Notes: generated by a model from the letters alone, not told the origin. Positions 35,592 through 45,277 are shown, counted from the first letter of the stretch. The stretch is DNA of 64,000 nt from Desulfuribacillus alkaliarsenatis (GCF_001730225.1 NZ_MIJE01000011.1:186001-250000), one strand, 5' to 3'. Program-made: numbers and translations.

Positions 35592-35605
35592 AGTGAGTAC
35601 TCACT
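35592..35605 (-). promoter_or_regulatory. Palindromic operator for the TetR-family regulator
   Basis: AGTGAGTACTCACT, a perfect 14-bp palindrome of the TGAGT/ACTCA type used by many TetR repressors. It lies just downstream of the exporter -10 box, where binding would block transcription start. Confidence 0.7.
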
Positions 35606-35606
35606 C

Positions 35607-35635
35607 ATTATAATATGGAAGTTGTAGGAAGTAAA
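35607..35635 (-). promoter_or_regulatory. Promoter of the TetR-controlled exporter operon
   Basis: Minus strand: TTTACT, 17-nt spacer, perfect TATAAT (35612-35607). Confidence 0.7.
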
Positions 35636-35644
35636 GTGATTTAA

Positions 35645-35674
35645 TTAACATAATATCTTAATAACCGATATAAT
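35645..35674 (+). promoter_or_regulatory. Candidate promoter of the two-component system
   Basis: TTAACA (35645-35650), 18-nt spacer, TATAAT (35669-35674); about 40 nt before the response-regulator start. Confidence 0.45.
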
Positions 35675-35715
35675 TAAGATAACGTGAAAATTAATAAGTG
35701 TAAGGTGATGTATAA

Positions 35716-36414
35716 ATGGATTATAAACTGTTGATTGTTGATGACGATTTGAATATTCATGAAGTACTTAGGCTATATCTCGAACGTGAAGGATATAGTC
35801 TAGTATTTGCAAGTGATGGTAGTCAAGGTTTAGATATGTTTCGTAAAGAAAGTCCAAATCTAGTGATTTTAGATATTATGCTACCAATAATTAATGGCTG
35901 GGAAGTATGTCAGTTAATCCGTAAAGATAGTGAAGTTCCTATTGTAATGCTGACGTCTAAGGATACTACTGAGGACAAGCTAATGGGTTTTGATTACGGT
36001 GCTGACGATTACGTAGTTAAACCCTTTGACCCCAAGGAAGTGGTAGCTAGGGTGAGAGCTTTGCTAAAACGTAGCAAAGTAACCAATGGTAATAAAATGC
36101 TAGATGCTAATATTATAATTGCAGGAGATATAAAAGCTAATCTTGCTACCTATGAAGTATTAGTTAATGACAAGCCTATAGAGCTAAAGCCGAAAGAGAT
36201 TCAACTATTATTCTTTTTGCTGAAGAATCCTAAAACCGTTTTTTCAAGAGAGCAGTTACTTGATAAGGTTTGGGGTCATGAGTTCTACGGAGAAACAAGA
36301 ACTGTTGATGTACATGTGAAAAGGCTGAGGGAAAAAATTGGTGATAACAATGGTGTAAACTTGAAGACGATTTGGGGAGTAGGCTATAAGTTAGAAATCG
36401 AAACAAAGGGGTAA
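35716..36414 (+). CDS. OmpR/PhoP-family response regulator
   Basis: A 232-residue regulator: receiver with DDD (9-11), phosphorylation site D53 (LVILDIMLP), GADDYVVKPF, and C-terminal winged-helix DNA-binding domain (about 130-230; KEIQLLFFLLKNP, TRTVDVHVKRLREKI, VGYKLE). It is followed after 4 bp by its sensor kinase. Confidence 0.93.
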   Translation: MDYKLLIVDDDLNIHEVLRLYLEREGYSLVFASDGSQGLDMFRKESPNLVILDIMLPIINGWEVCQLIRKDSEVPIVMLTSKDTTEDKLMGFDYGADDYVVKPFDPKEVVARVRALLKRSKVTNGNKMLDANIIIAGDIKANLATYEVLVNDKPIELKPKEIQLLFFLLKNPKTVFSREQLLDKVWGHEFYGETRTVDVHVKRLREKIGDNNGVNLKTIWGVGYKLEIETKG

Positions 36415-36418
36415 CAAC

Positions 36419-37822
36419 ATGTTTGGACTTTATAGGAAGCTACTAATCACATATCTATTAATACTAGCTGCTATAATAGCTATTTTATCGATGCTCGTAT
36501 TTCAGTTTTTTAAAGCTGAGCTATTTGAGCGTAATCAAAATATGTTATTAGACGCAGGACAGTATATTAATACATTACTTGTTCAATATCAACGTGGTGA
36601 CATAAATGAACAGGATTTAATTCGCTCAATTAACACAACTGGGCAAATTGCTAATGCTCGTATTATAGTAATTGAAGGCAGAGATTACTTGCGTAATCGT
36701 GAATATTTAAAAGAACAGATTAACCTTGATGATGATGAGCTGCTGCAAAACCTACAGGAAATCTACTATGGTAATACAGTTGTTAGCCATAGACAATATT
36801 CGGAAAGCCTCGATTCATATGTAACCGGAGTAGGGATGCCAGCAAAAATTGGTGGCGAAGTTATTGGAGCGATTATACTATTTACGCCAGTGGGTAAACT
36901 TGATCTTACTTTAGAAAAAGTCATAGATATGATTATAATAACTGCTATGGTTGCATTTGCGGTTGGCTTTATCTTGGTATTTTTCGTATCAAAGAGCATT
37001 TCAAAACCAATAATTGCAGTTAGTAATAGCGCACAGGAGCTAGCCGCTGGTAAGGACACGATGGATTTACAAGTCTCTAGTAACGATGAAATTGGTCAGC
37101 TTGTTAACTCGTTTAATGAAATGAAATGGCAATTGCAGCAGACGGAGAAAATGCGTCGTGAGCTAATAGCGGGAGTTTCCCATGAATTGAGGGCTCCATT
37201 AGCTGCTATTCGTGGATTTGTTCAAGGGATTTTAGATGGAGTAATAGATATAAAAGACCAGCAAAAATACTTAACTATCACGCTGCAAGAAATTAATAGG
37301 CTGACAAGGATTACAAATGACTTACTAGAGTTAGCGAAACTAGAGTCTGGCAATATTAGACTGAACAAAAAAGTAGTTAATATTCAGCGACTCACTAACG
37401 ATGTAATAGAATTATTAAAAGACAAGATAATCCTTAAACAATTACATTTAAATATAAATAATAATAGAGAAATGCTAATGGAAATTGACGATGATCGTAT
37501 TAGGCAGGTGGTTAGGAATATACTAGAGAATGCCATTAGATATACACCTGAAGGTGGAAAAATTGGAGTGCATGTGAAGGAAGAACTGTTTTCAATAAAT
37601 ATTATTATTGAAGATACGGGTATAGGAATTCCAGAGTCTGAACAACCATATATTTTTGATACATTCTATCGTGTAGAAAAATCTAGGAATCAAAGCCATG
37701 GGGGTATAGGTCTTGGGTTAGCTATTGCAAAAAATATCGTTAATTTACACAATGGCGAAATACAAGTTGAAAGCAAGTTGCATAATGGAACTACGATGAT
37801 AGTGAAATTACCTAAAGCATAA
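36419..37822 (+). CDS. Sensor histidine kinase
   Basis: A 467-residue membrane kinase: helix 1 (about 8-28), extracytoplasmic domain of about 140 residues, helix 2 (about 170-192), HAMP, HisKA with the phosphorylated His in VSHELRAPLAAI (about 254), and HATPase with N box NILENAIRY, EDTGIGIPE and GGIGLGLAIAKNI. It partners the preceding regulator. The three exported proteins that follow at 38-40 kb are likely part of the same envelope-related system. Confidence 0.92.
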   Translation: MFGLYRKLLITYLLILAAIIAILSMLVFQFFKAELFERNQNMLLDAGQYINTLLVQYQRGDINEQDLIRSINTTGQIANARIIVIEGRDYLRNREYLKEQINLDDDELLQNLQEIYYGNTVVSHRQYSESLDSYVTGVGMPAKIGGEVIGAIILFTPVGKLDLTLEKVIDMIIITAMVAFAVGFILVFFVSKSISKPIIAVSNSAQELAAGKDTMDLQVSSNDEIGQLVNSFNEMKWQLQQTEKMRRELIAGVSHELRAPLAAIRGFVQGILDGVIDIKDQQKYLTITLQEINRLTRITNDLLELAKLESGNIRLNKKVVNIQRLTNDVIELLKDKIILKQLHLNINNNREMLMEIDDDRIRQVVRNILENAIRYTPEGGKIGVHVKEELFSINIIIEDTGIGIPESEQPYIFDTFYRVEKSRNQSHGGIGLGLAIAKNIVNLHNGEIQVESKLHNGTTMIVKLPKA

Positions 37823-37961
37823 AACTACCAAAGCGTAAACGGTTAAAGATTAATGTGGTTTTTGTTTACAAACTGTTTACAATTTGCTCATACCATAGAA
37901 ACAAGTTCCCGTTACAATAATCTTAACAGGTTGCGAAAGGGGGCTGAAGGAGGGGAAAGGC

Positions 37962-38414
37962 TTGAAAAAGTTGTTGTTACTGAGTGTAACTATTATTTTG
38001 CTAGTAACCAGTACCGGTTGCGGAGTAACTAGGGATGGACAATTACAAAACAATAACGAGGCTGAAGCACAACAAGAGCAAGAAGCACCAAAAGCACCAA
38101 AAGCTAAAGAAGCGCAGCAAGAGCTGCAAGAACAGCATGAGCAGCAGATGAACACTGATAAAAACTCTATTGAATCTATAGAAACTAATCAACAAGAAAC
38201 CAAAAGCAATACTCAAGAACAAAAGCAAGAAAACCCCCACGTTGTTAATCAGAACGATGAACAAGGGACAAACAAGAAGCTTATAATTCAATCGGAAAAT
38301 CAGCTTGTAACAAGCTCTCAAGAAGTACTTGAGCAGCTTGAAAGTGAAATCGAACAATTACTAAAGTCGTTAGATGATATGGAAAAAATAATTACGGAGT
38401 CAGAAGCTGACTAG
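37962..38414 (+). CDS. Gln/Glu-rich lipoprotein
   Basis: A 150-residue predicted lipoprotein: MKKLLLLSVTIILLVTSTGC gives a signal with a lipobox (STGC). The mature part is low complexity, rich in Gln, Glu, Lys and Asn, ending in a coiled-coil segment (LEQLESEIEQLLKSLDDMEKII). The start is TTG 37962 behind AAGGAGGGG. It begins a run of three exported proteins; no family recognised. Confidence 0.75.
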   Translation: MKKLLLLSVTIILLVTSTGCGVTRDGQLQNNNEAEAQQEQEAPKAPKAKEAQQELQEQHEQQMNTDKNSIESIETNQQETKSNTQEQKQENPHVVNQNDEQGTNKKLIIQSENQLVTSSQEVLEQLESEIEQLLKSLDDMEKIITESEAD

Positions 38415-38425
38415 GAGGAGCGATG

Positions 38426-38923
38426 ATGTTAAAAAAAAAACTTATATTGATATTATTAGCATTATGTATTGTCGTTTCCTCTAATTCAGCGTATGCTCGT
38501 AGTCATGTAGAAGAGCGGGTAATAGGTGCAGAAGCCGAAAACCGGTTAGTACAAATGAAAATTAGAGAAGTGCGCAGTCAGCAGACAGACCTGCTTCGTC
38601 AGCAAAACGAACTGCGTAGGAATTTAATGGAAACGCAACGACTAATTGAAGCTATGAGGAAGAGGCCAGAATCTATAACGGAAGAACAGGTTCGAATTAT
38701 TAGAGAATTAGTTAGTCTAATGCAAGACAGTAGGCATTTACTAGAGCGTTCTAATGCTGAATTGCAAAGGCAATTAGCCGCCATCAATAGATTACATCGG
38801 TCTACGCAGGGCAGCAATACTATTGAACAATTAGACCAATTACTAGCGACCCAAAACCGAACAATACAGGCAATTACAAGAGTACGAACTGATATTAACA
38901 GCGTGAAAGCGATTATAAATTAA
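38426..38923 (+). CDS. Exported coiled-coil protein
   Basis: A 165-residue protein with a signal peptide (LILILLALCIVVSSNSAYA) and a mature part that is almost wholly helical and charged (MKIREVRSQQTDLLRQQNEL and similar), expected to form coiled coils. ATG 38426 follows AGGAGGAG with proper spacing; ATG 38423 is too near. It lies between the lipoprotein and the stalk-domain protein with 11 and 14 bp gaps. No family recognised. Confidence 0.75.
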   Translation: MLKKKLILILLALCIVVSSNSAYARSHVEERVIGAEAENRLVQMKIREVRSQQTDLLRQQNELRRNLMETQRLIEAMRKRPESITEEQVRIIRELVSLMQDSRHLLERSNAELQRQLAAINRLHRSTQGSNTIEQLDQLLATQNRTIQAITRVRTDINSVKAIIN

Positions 38924-38937
38924 GAAGGAGCGTGACA

Positions 38938-40188
38938 ATGATGAAAAACATTAAAAGAGTTGTTGTAATATCTACGGCTGCAATGTTAGCGCTTAGCAGT
39001 ATTGCAATAGCAGATACTTCGAATAACCGAGCAACAAATCAAACAAATGAGAGACCTTCAGTAGAACGGCCTCAGATATTACCTCAAAATCAGCAAAATA
39101 CAAATATCAGAGAGCAGTTGTCGATAGAGCAACAGTATCTTACTAAGATGGCAGAAGTTAGAGATATGGTGGCTAAAATTAGGAACAATGATAAAAAATC
39201 TGAGTACATCCAAAACGTACAAGCTGTTTACGATACACGGGATAGTTTTGAATCAAAAATAAAGCGCTTAAATCAAGTTGAGCGAGAGGTTAGGGCGATT
39301 TTGAGTAGCGAGCAACAACCGCAGCGCGAGCAGATTGAACCAAAACAGCCTAATGTAGCTGAGGAAAGAGATGTTCATCGTCTGTACCTAGCAGAAATGC
39401 AAAAACTCAGACAAATGATTACTAGCATCGGAGACCCGCAAATTAAAACGCGATTACTTAGAGAAGCGCAGGCAATTCATAATACAAGAGACTCCTTTGA
39501 GAATAAGATTACGAGAATCGCTGAGTTAGAAGAGCTGATTTACGATTTATACAGCCAAGAGGGTGAAAACGCGGTAGCATTCAAGCAGAAATTCGAGCGA
39601 GCTCAAGCTTTAACAAACCAGTTAGGTAGAGAAGGTGCGTTGGAATTACGCCAGCAGCTAGCTGAGAGACAGCAGCTGCTGCAAGCTCAGGAGCGTTTAG
39701 AGCAAGCTGAGAAACAGGCACTACGTGCGAGGGCAGTGCAAGAACGACTATTTATTAAAGGTAAAACGCTGAAGTATGATGTGCCGCCAGTAATTCGTGA
39801 AGGAAGAACATTGGTGCCTGTTAGGGCGATAACCGAAGGTCTTGGAGCAGAGGTACAGTGGGATCAAGAACTAAAGAAGATTACAATAACTAAAGACGGT
39901 AAAGAAATTATCCTATTTCTAGATAGCGCTGAAGTGATAGTAAACGGAGAGGCATATCAACTGGAAGTGCCAGCGCAGCTTACGAACAATAGAACCTTAG
40001 TTCCGCTTAGATTTGTTAGTGAGATATTAGGGGAAAGTGTCGATTATGAAGACCAAACAGGAGATATTGATATAGGTCTTGGGGACTTAGACGCCCTTGA
40101 TTTATTAGATGAAGATGAAGAAGAGACTGAGCTTGATAAGCTGTTAGAAGAGCTTGAAGAAGAGCTTAAAGAAGAACTTGAAGAATAA
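38938..40188 (+). CDS. Exported protein with copper amine oxidase-like stalk domain
   Basis: A 416-residue exported protein: signal peptide ending SSIAIADT, a long charged helical region with two similar halves (about 60-110 and 140-195: DTRDSFESKIKRL and NTRDSFENKITRI), and a Cu_amine_oxidN1-type domain (about 280-385) with GRTLVPVRAITEGLGAEVQW and NRTLVPLRFVSEILGESVDY. The C-terminus is highly acidic with 12-nt tandem repeats ELEE. ATG 38938 follows AAGGAG. Such stalk domains are common on Firmicute surface proteins; role here is unknown. Confidence 0.82.
   Translation: MMKNIKRVVVISTAAMLALSSIAIADTSNNRATNQTNERPSVERPQILPQNQQNTNIREQLSIEQQYLTKMAEVRDMVAKIRNNDKKSEYIQNVQAVYDTRDSFESKIKRLNQVEREVRAILSSEQQPQREQIEPKQPNVAEERDVHRLYLAEMQKLRQMITSIGDPQIKTRLLREAQAIHNTRDSFENKITRIAELEELIYDLYSQEGENAVAFKQKFERAQALTNQLGREGALELRQQLAERQQLLQAQERLEQAEKQALRARAVQERLFIKGKTLKYDVPPVIREGRTLVPVRAITEGLGAEVQWDQELKKITITKDGKEIILFLDSAEVIVNGEAYQLEVPAQLTNNRTLVPLRFVSEILGESVDYEDQTGDIDIGLGDLDALDLLDEDEEETELDKLLEELEEELKEELEE
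40141..40188. repeat. 12-nt in-frame tandem repeat ending in the stop codon
   Basis: Four units of the form CTT-GAA-GAA-GAG from 40141 (first is CTG-TTA-GAA-GAG); in the last (40177-40188) the fourth codon is TAA, so the repeat itself supplies the stop. Confidence 0.85.
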
Positions 40189-40222
40189 ATTACAACGAAC
40201 TATCTGAATTTAATTTGAAATT

Positions 40223-40276
40223 AAAAAAGAAACAACAATTTCTTGCCTATGAGCAGGAAATTGTTGTTTCTTTATT
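40223..40276. terminator. Bidirectional terminator
   Basis: AAGAAACAACAATTTC ... GAAATTGTTGTTTCTT stem with an inner CTTGC/GCAGG, flanked by A and T tracts; between two converging genes. Confidence 0.9.
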
Positions 40277-40282
40277 TTGTAT

Positions 40283-41764
40283 TTATTTTTTCTTATCTCT
40301 GTGTTTTTTTGCTGATCGGTCAGTGTACTTGCCTTTATCGCCTTTTTTGCCACCGTAGTTTTTATCGCTAAAGTTGCGGCTACGGCTGCCTTTGCCTCTG
40401 TTTGAAAAGCCACCCTGTTTGAAATCTTTTTTAGGTCCTTTCGCCCTTACTGGAGCTTCTCCAGTAAGCGTAACTGGTGTTGTATCAGGTTCTTTGATTA
40501 AAATCTTAAGTGCGGCAGAAACAACAGTTGTAGAATCGTAATCCTTTAGCAATTCTTCTGCTGACTCTCGGTAACTTTTGAAGTCACCAGATTCAATCAT
40601 ATCTAGCAGCTCATCCATTGCTTGGCGCTGTTTGCCTTCTATTACATCACTCATGCTTGGTACTGGATGTCGATCAATTTTACGCTTAGTAATATTCTCG
40701 ATAGTTTTAAGGTGATATATTTCTCTAGGAGTGACAAAGGTAATAGCAAGTCCGCTTTTGCCAGCTCGTCCAGTACGGCCAACTCTGTGGACATAGCTTT
40801 CTGGATCCTGTGGGATGTCAAAGTTAAAGACATGGCTAACACCGCTAACATCAAGACCACGTGCTGCAACGTCAGTTGCTACAAGTACTTCGATGGTTTT
40901 TTCTTTAAACTTGCGTAAGACTTGCTCACGTTTAGACTGCGTCAAATCTCCATGAATACCTTCTGCATCGTATCCACGCTTACTCAAAGCTTCAGCTAAT
41001 TCATCTACACGCCTTTTTGTACGGCCGAAGACAATTGCAAGCTCTGGCGAGTGGATATCTAATAGGCGACATAATGCATCGAATTTCTGTTTTTCTGGAA
41101 GCTCTATGTATTGTTGTTCGATGTTTGTTACAGTAACTTCTTTCGATTGAACTTTAATGCTCTCTGGATTATTCATGAAGCGCTGAGCTAAAGCCTGTAT
41201 TTTCGGAGGCATTGTAGCTGAGAACAATAATGTTTGTCTTTCTTCAGGCAGCTCTTCCAGAATTTTTTCGATATCTTCAATGAAACCCATTTGTAGCATT
41301 TCGTCTGCTTCATCTAGTACGATTGTTTTTACAGCGTCTAAACGGATAGTGCGACGGCGAATATGGTCGAGTAATCGTCCAGGTGTACTCACGATGATGC
41401 TAGGATTGTTTTTTAAAGCGCGGATTTGCCTTTGGAAATCCTGTCCACCGTAAATAGGTACTGTCTTTACACCCTTGTATTGACCGAGCTTATTAAGCTC
41501 TTCAGCAACCTGCATAGCTAGTTCTCTCGTAGGAGCAACTACTAAGCACTGAACAGAATTGTTTTTGATATCACAAGTCTCTATCAAAGGTATACCGAAT
41601 GCTGCTGTTTTTCCTGTTCCAGTTTGAGCCTGTCCAATTAAATCTGCGCCTTCTAAAGCCTTTGGAATTGTTTGTTCTTGGATTGGTGTTGCCATTTCAA
41701 AGCCCATATCTGAGATGGCTTTAATAACGTGATGGCTTAAACCTAAATCATAAAATGTAATCAA
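40283..41764 (-). CDS. cshA: DEAD-box RNA helicase, CshA-like
   Basis: A 493-residue helicase, the same length as Bacillus CshA (RNA degradosome, cold-shock and ribosome functions). Motifs: Q motif [19 protein letters not shown], Ia [30 protein letters not shown]. The tail is Gly/Lys/Arg-rich ([13 protein letters not shown]...). Start TTG 41764 follows AAGGAGT; this gives [16 protein letters not shown], as in homologues, whereas the upstream ATG adds unsupported residues. Confidence 0.9.
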   Translation of the reverse strand: MITFYDLGLSHHVIKAISDMGFEMATPIQEQTIPKALEGADLIGQAQTGTGKTAAFGIPLIETCDIKNNSVQCLVVAPTRELAMQVAEELNKLGQYKGVKTVPIYGGQDFQRQIRALKNNPSIIVSTPGRLLDHIRRRTIRLDAVKTIVLDEADEMLQMGFIEDIEKILEELPEERQTLLFSATMPPKIQALAQRFMNNPESIKVQSKEVTVTNIEQQYIELPEKQKFDALCRLLDIHSPELAIVFGRTKRRVDELAEALSKRGYDAEGIHGDLTQSKREQVLRKFKEKTIEVLVATDVAARGLDVSGVSHVFNFDIPQDPESYVHRVGRTGRAGKSGLAITFVTPREIYHLKTIENITKRKIDRHPVPSMSDVIEGKQRQAMDELLDMIESGDFKSYRESAEELLKDYDSTTVVSAALKILIKEPDTTPVTLTGEAPVRAKGPKKDFKQGGFSNRGKGSRSRNFSDKNYGGKKGDKGKYTDRSAKKHRDKKK

Positions 41765-41899
41765 TGTATCTAACTCCTTTTTTGTTTGTTTCTTAAATAT
41801 AAGCATATCATTGTTTGTGTATTATAACTAATATTATTATGCTCATGAATGCAATAGAAATTCCATAAGTAATATCGATGTATTTATAATACGTATAAA

Positions 41900-41931
41900 A
41901 AGGCATTATTCCACTTGTAGAATAATGCCTT
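41900..41931. terminator. Terminator after the cold-shock gene
   Basis: AAGGCATTATT (41900-41910) and AATAATGCCTT (41921-41931) form a perfect 11-bp stem, loop about 10 nt; TTTTTATACG follows on the minus strand. Confidence 0.8.
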
Positions 41932-41958
41932 CATGTAATACGATGTTTAATTTATTAA

Positions 41959-42156
41959 TTAAGCACGAACTACGTTTGCTGCTTGAGGTCCGCGGTTTCC
42001 ATCAACGATGTCAAATGTAACTTCTTGACCTTCTTCAAGTGTTTTGAAACCTTCGCCTTGGATAGCTGAGAAGTGTACGAATACGTCGTCTCCACCTTCA
42101 CGCTCGATAAATCCAAAACCTTTTTCTGCATTAAACCATTTTACTTTGCCAGTCAT
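41959..42156 (-). CDS. csp: Cold-shock protein
   Basis: A 65-residue OB-fold RNA/ssDNA-binding protein. RNP1 KGFGFI (12-17) and RNP2 VFVHF (25-29) are intact. ATG 42156 follows TAGGAGG. A long leader precedes it, as is typical for cold-shock mRNAs. Co-located with the CshA-like helicase gene but separated by a terminator. Confidence 0.95.
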   Translation of the reverse strand: MTGKVKWFNAEKGFGFIEREGGDDVFVHFSAIQGEGFKTLEEGQEVTFDIVDGNRGPQAANVVRA

Positions 42157-42472
42157 ATTATTGGCCTCCTAATAAAAAGTATTCAAAAAGCATAAAATTG
42201 AAACATTTCTCTTGCTAAACCATCTTAATTTTTGTAGAGGCCGCAACAACTATATATCATCTATACTTTTCACCTGTTTAGGTTATCATATATTGATAAT
42301 AAAAGCAAGAACTTTAAATGCAAAGTAAAAAGTATATTTTATAGTAGTGATATATTACCATATATGATACAGATGTGATATTATATATGATACAGGTAAT
42401 AGATAGTGCGAAATTGTTAGATATTTAATTGTTGGCACTGTGTATAACAAATGAAAAGTTGTGGAGGTTATT
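42157..42472. other. Region between the cold-shock gene and the membrane protein gene
   Basis: About 316 bp without a gene between divergent genes. The left half is likely the cold-shock leader (about 130 nt, AT-rich, TATGATAAC near 42290 on the minus strand as a possible -10 area). The right half carries a repeated TATATGATACAG (42361-42372 and 42384-42395, 23 nt apart), perhaps tied to the promoter of the membrane protein gene. Confidence 0.5.
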
Positions 42473-43993
42473 ATGGGACAGTTTGGAGGCTTAGAATTTT
42501 TAAATCATTTACTTATTACGTTGTTTCTTGTCATTACAATGATTCTGATTGCTCGCACAGCCGTAGCGGGCACAAGGTATTCACCAGTATTGATAATAGT
42601 AATCTTCGGCTTAGCGATGGGGTATATTTTACAGCTAAGTGGTATCGCTTCTCCTGGTTTAATTGAATTTCCTGTTATTGATTTGGTAAGTAAAATGACA
42701 CTTGTAGCTCTGACGGTATCGTTCTTTGTCGGTGGTCAGGAGCTACGGAAAATTATTTCTAACATCGAAACTAAAGAGGATACATTAGTAAATCCATCTC
42801 AAGAAGAAATTATATTAGGCACAAAAAGTACACAGTTATTTTATATTGTACGTGCGTTTTTTGTAATGATGGGTATTGATGCGTTGTTTAGAATTACAGT
42901 TAACATCAATGACAGTTTAACGCTATACTATCCTTTGTTAGCGTATATAGGCATTGCTGGGGCTATGATATTTATTGACCACAAAGCAACGGTCAAAGAT
43001 AAACCGTTATATATACGTAAAGGTGTAATAGAAATTCTAACAATTCTCGCTGTAGTTGTAATTTCGTTTTATTTTGCTCAATGGATTAGACCAGTTATAG
43101 CGCTGCCGCACATTTTCTTTGCAATGCTCCTATCAGCTGGTATCGGGGCGATTGCGCATAGCTGGATTCCAGGGCCAACGGTCAGGTCAATGCTATTCGC
43201 AGGTATACCGATTGTATTGGCGGCGAATTTTATGATTGGCGGATCACGAATAGCGGATGCTTTTCAATTGCCAGGTATGACAGATGTAATGCTATATGGA
43301 TTTTTTGGTCAAATATTTTGGATGTTTGGCGGGATAAGCATTTTAATCTTTTTAGCTAAATCTAATCATGTGCGTAACATTGCCCCTGCGATGGCTGGGG
43401 GATTAAGTCATTCTGGTTTGACAGGAGCTTGTACTGCTGGGGACCTAGGTGGCAAAGCGGCCTCAAGGGCACCGATTATGATTAACATACCGTTTTTTGC
43501 CCATATATTTGTATTTTCTGTGTTAGCAATTAGTGCACAACAGGGTGAGCTAATGATTGGCTGGGCTCTGTTGATTGCCCTTGTCGGAATAGTTTTCACA
43601 GTTTTGGCGATCAGGACATTAAGAGCATCAGATTTGTCTGAAAGAAATGAAGTGAAAGGCTTAATGCAGTTCTCCCTAGGTTGGCAGCTAACGGCTATCT
43701 TTGGCGGATTATTACTTGTTAGCTTAGGTAACTTTTCTATTGATCATGCTGTTATGGCGCAAAGCTCTGCATTGTCGCATTTTGGTCTATTTGCAGCTAT
43801 CCAAGGCGGTATGTTTGGTGATGAGGCTGCGTTGCTAATTCCTTTTATTTTTGCGATGCCATTTCTGGTTCATCCGTTTGTGTTTTGGATGTTTGGTAAA
43901 GCAATGGAGCGAGATGGACAAATGCCAGCGAAAACAGCCTTTGTTTTTGCTCTAATAGGCGTAGTGGGCGTAATTTACGCATTGGTAGGATAA
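42473..43993 (+). CDS. Unrecognised polytopic membrane protein
   Basis: A 506-residue membrane protein with about 12-13 hydrophobic helices and no signal peptide. Two Gly/Ser-rich stretches look like transporter re-entrant loops: APAMAGGLSHSGLTGACTAG (about 305-325) and ALSHFGLFAAIQGGMFGDEA (about 435-455); they share an LSHxGL core, suggesting an internal repeat. A 60-residue soluble loop rich in Glu lies between helices 3 and 4. ATG 42473 follows TGGAGG. Family not recognised; an ion or anion carrier of the GltS/CPA type is a guess. It is alone on its transcript. Confidence 0.7.
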   Translation: MGQFGGLEFLNHLLITLFLVITMILIARTAVAGTRYSPVLIIVIFGLAMGYILQLSGIASPGLIEFPVIDLVSKMTLVALTVSFFVGGQELRKIISNIETKEDTLVNPSQEEIILGTKSTQLFYIVRAFFVMMGIDALFRITVNINDSLTLYYPLLAYIGIAGAMIFIDHKATVKDKPLYIRKGVIEILTILAVVVISFYFAQWIRPVIALPHIFFAMLLSAGIGAIAHSWIPGPTVRSMLFAGIPIVLAANFMIGGSRIADAFQLPGMTDVMLYGFFGQIFWMFGGISILIFLAKSNHVRNIAPAMAGGLSHSGLTGACTAGDLGGKAASRAPIMINIPFFAHIFVFSVLAISAQQGELMIGWALLIALVGIVFTVLAIRTLRASDLSERNEVKGLMQFSLGWQLTAIFGGLLLVSLGNFSIDHAVMAQSSALSHFGLFAAIQGGMFGDEAALLIPFIFAMPFLVHPFVFWMFGKAMERDGQMPAKTAFVFALIGVVGVIYALVG

Positions 43994-44006
43994 CAACCGA
44001 ATGTTA

Positions 44007-44035
44007 TTGAAGCAAATATATATTTAGTATATACT
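44007..44035 (+). promoter_or_regulatory. Promoter of purT
   Basis: TTGAAG (44007-44012), 17-nt spacer, TATACT (44030-44035), 30 nt before ATG 44065. No PurR box is visible. Confidence 0.6.
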
Positions 44036-44064
44036 TTCGATAATAATAGTAAGGAGGTTGTTTG

Positions 44065-45246
44065 ATGTACGGTGCACCGCTATCAAAACGAGCAAAGAAG
44101 ATGATGCTATTAGGATCAGGGGAATTAGGTAAGGAAGTAATTATTGAGGCGCAGAGATTAGGAGTAGAAACAATAGCTGTTGACCGCTACGCAAATGCAC
44201 CTGGGATGCAGGTAGCACATAGGTCTCATGTGATTGACATGCTTGATAGAGATGCCCTTATGGAGGTAATAAAGGCAGAACAGCCTGACATTATTGTGCC
44301 AGAGATAGAGGCTATTGCAACTGAGGTATTATTAGAGGTCGAGCAAGAGGGTTTCCATGTTGTGCCTACGGCTAGGGCAACGCGTTTGACGATGGATCGT
44401 GAGGGTATTCGGAGATTGGCTGCTGAAGAGCTGAAGCTACCAGTAGCTAGCTATAAATTTGCAGATAGCTTAGAGGAGCTAAAGCAAGCGGTAGAAGATA
44501 TTGGGACACCATGCTTTATTAAGCCTGTCATGAGCTCATCTGGTAAAGGTCAAAGTGTATGTAAGGATTATAGTGAAGTAGAGAAATCCTGGGACATAGC
44601 TATGAAGGGTAGCCGTGGAAAAAGTACTAGGGTTATTGTCGAAGAGTTCATAGAGTTTGAATCAGAGATTACGTTGTTAACGGTGCGTTCGATTAGTGGT
44701 ACGACCTTCTGTGCGCCAATAGGGCATGTGCAAAAAGATGGGGATTATATAGAATCCTGGCAGCCGCACAACATGGATGATTGGCAAATAGAGGAATCGA
44801 AACGGATTGCAAAGGTAGTAACAGATGAGCTAGGTGGCTATGGATTGTTCGGTGTTGAGTTGTTTATAGGAAAAGATAAGGTGTATTTCAGTGAAGTATC
44901 GCCGCGCCCCCATGATACGGGCATGGTAACCCTTGTTACCCAGGATTTATCTGAGTTCGCCCTGCACGTCAGAGCGATTCTTGGGTTTCCGATACCATCA
45001 ATACAGCTACTTACACCTGGTGCCACTTATACTTTAAAGGCAGGTCGTGAGACAACTGATTTCTCCATCGAAAATATTGGAGATGCATTACAGTTTAATA
45101 ACACGCAGGTTAGGGTTTTTGGTAAGCCAGAAACTAAGGTAGGAAGAAGGATGGCAGTGGCGTTAAGCACAGAACAAACTACAGAGCTTGCTAGAGAAAC
45201 TGCGTCGAAGGCAGCAAAAAGCTTAAGAATAGACTACTATTCTTAA
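44065..45246 (+). CDS. purT: Formate-dependent phosphoribosylglycinamide formyltransferase
   Basis: A 393-residue ATP-grasp enzyme that forms formyl-GAR from formate, ATP and GAR in purine synthesis. N-terminal GSGELGKEV (about 17-25), [18 protein letters not shown]-like segment, [12 protein letters not shown] loop [54 protein letters not shown] and [15 protein letters not shown] 44065 follows AAGGAGG; TTG 44062 less likely. Folate-independent purine synthesis fits a formate-producing anaerobe. Confidence 0.95.
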   Translation: MYGAPLSKRAKKMMLLGSGELGKEVIIEAQRLGVETIAVDRYANAPGMQVAHRSHVIDMLDRDALMEVIKAEQPDIIVPEIEAIATEVLLEVEQEGFHVVPTARATRLTMDREGIRRLAAEELKLPVASYKFADSLEELKQAVEDIGTPCFIKPVMSSSGKGQSVCKDYSEVEKSWDIAMKGSRGKSTRVIVEEFIEFESEITLLTVRSISGTTFCAPIGHVQKDGDYIESWQPHNMDDWQIEESKRIAKVVTDELGGYGLFGVELFIGKDKVYFSEVSPRPHDTGMVTLVTQDLSEFALHVRAILGFPIPSIQLLTPGATYTLKAGRETTDFSIENIGDALQFNNTQVRVFGKPETKVGRRMAVALSTEQTTELARETASKAAKSLRIDYYS

Positions 45247-45277
45247 ACATATTAAATTATTCATAAACGTATATAAA

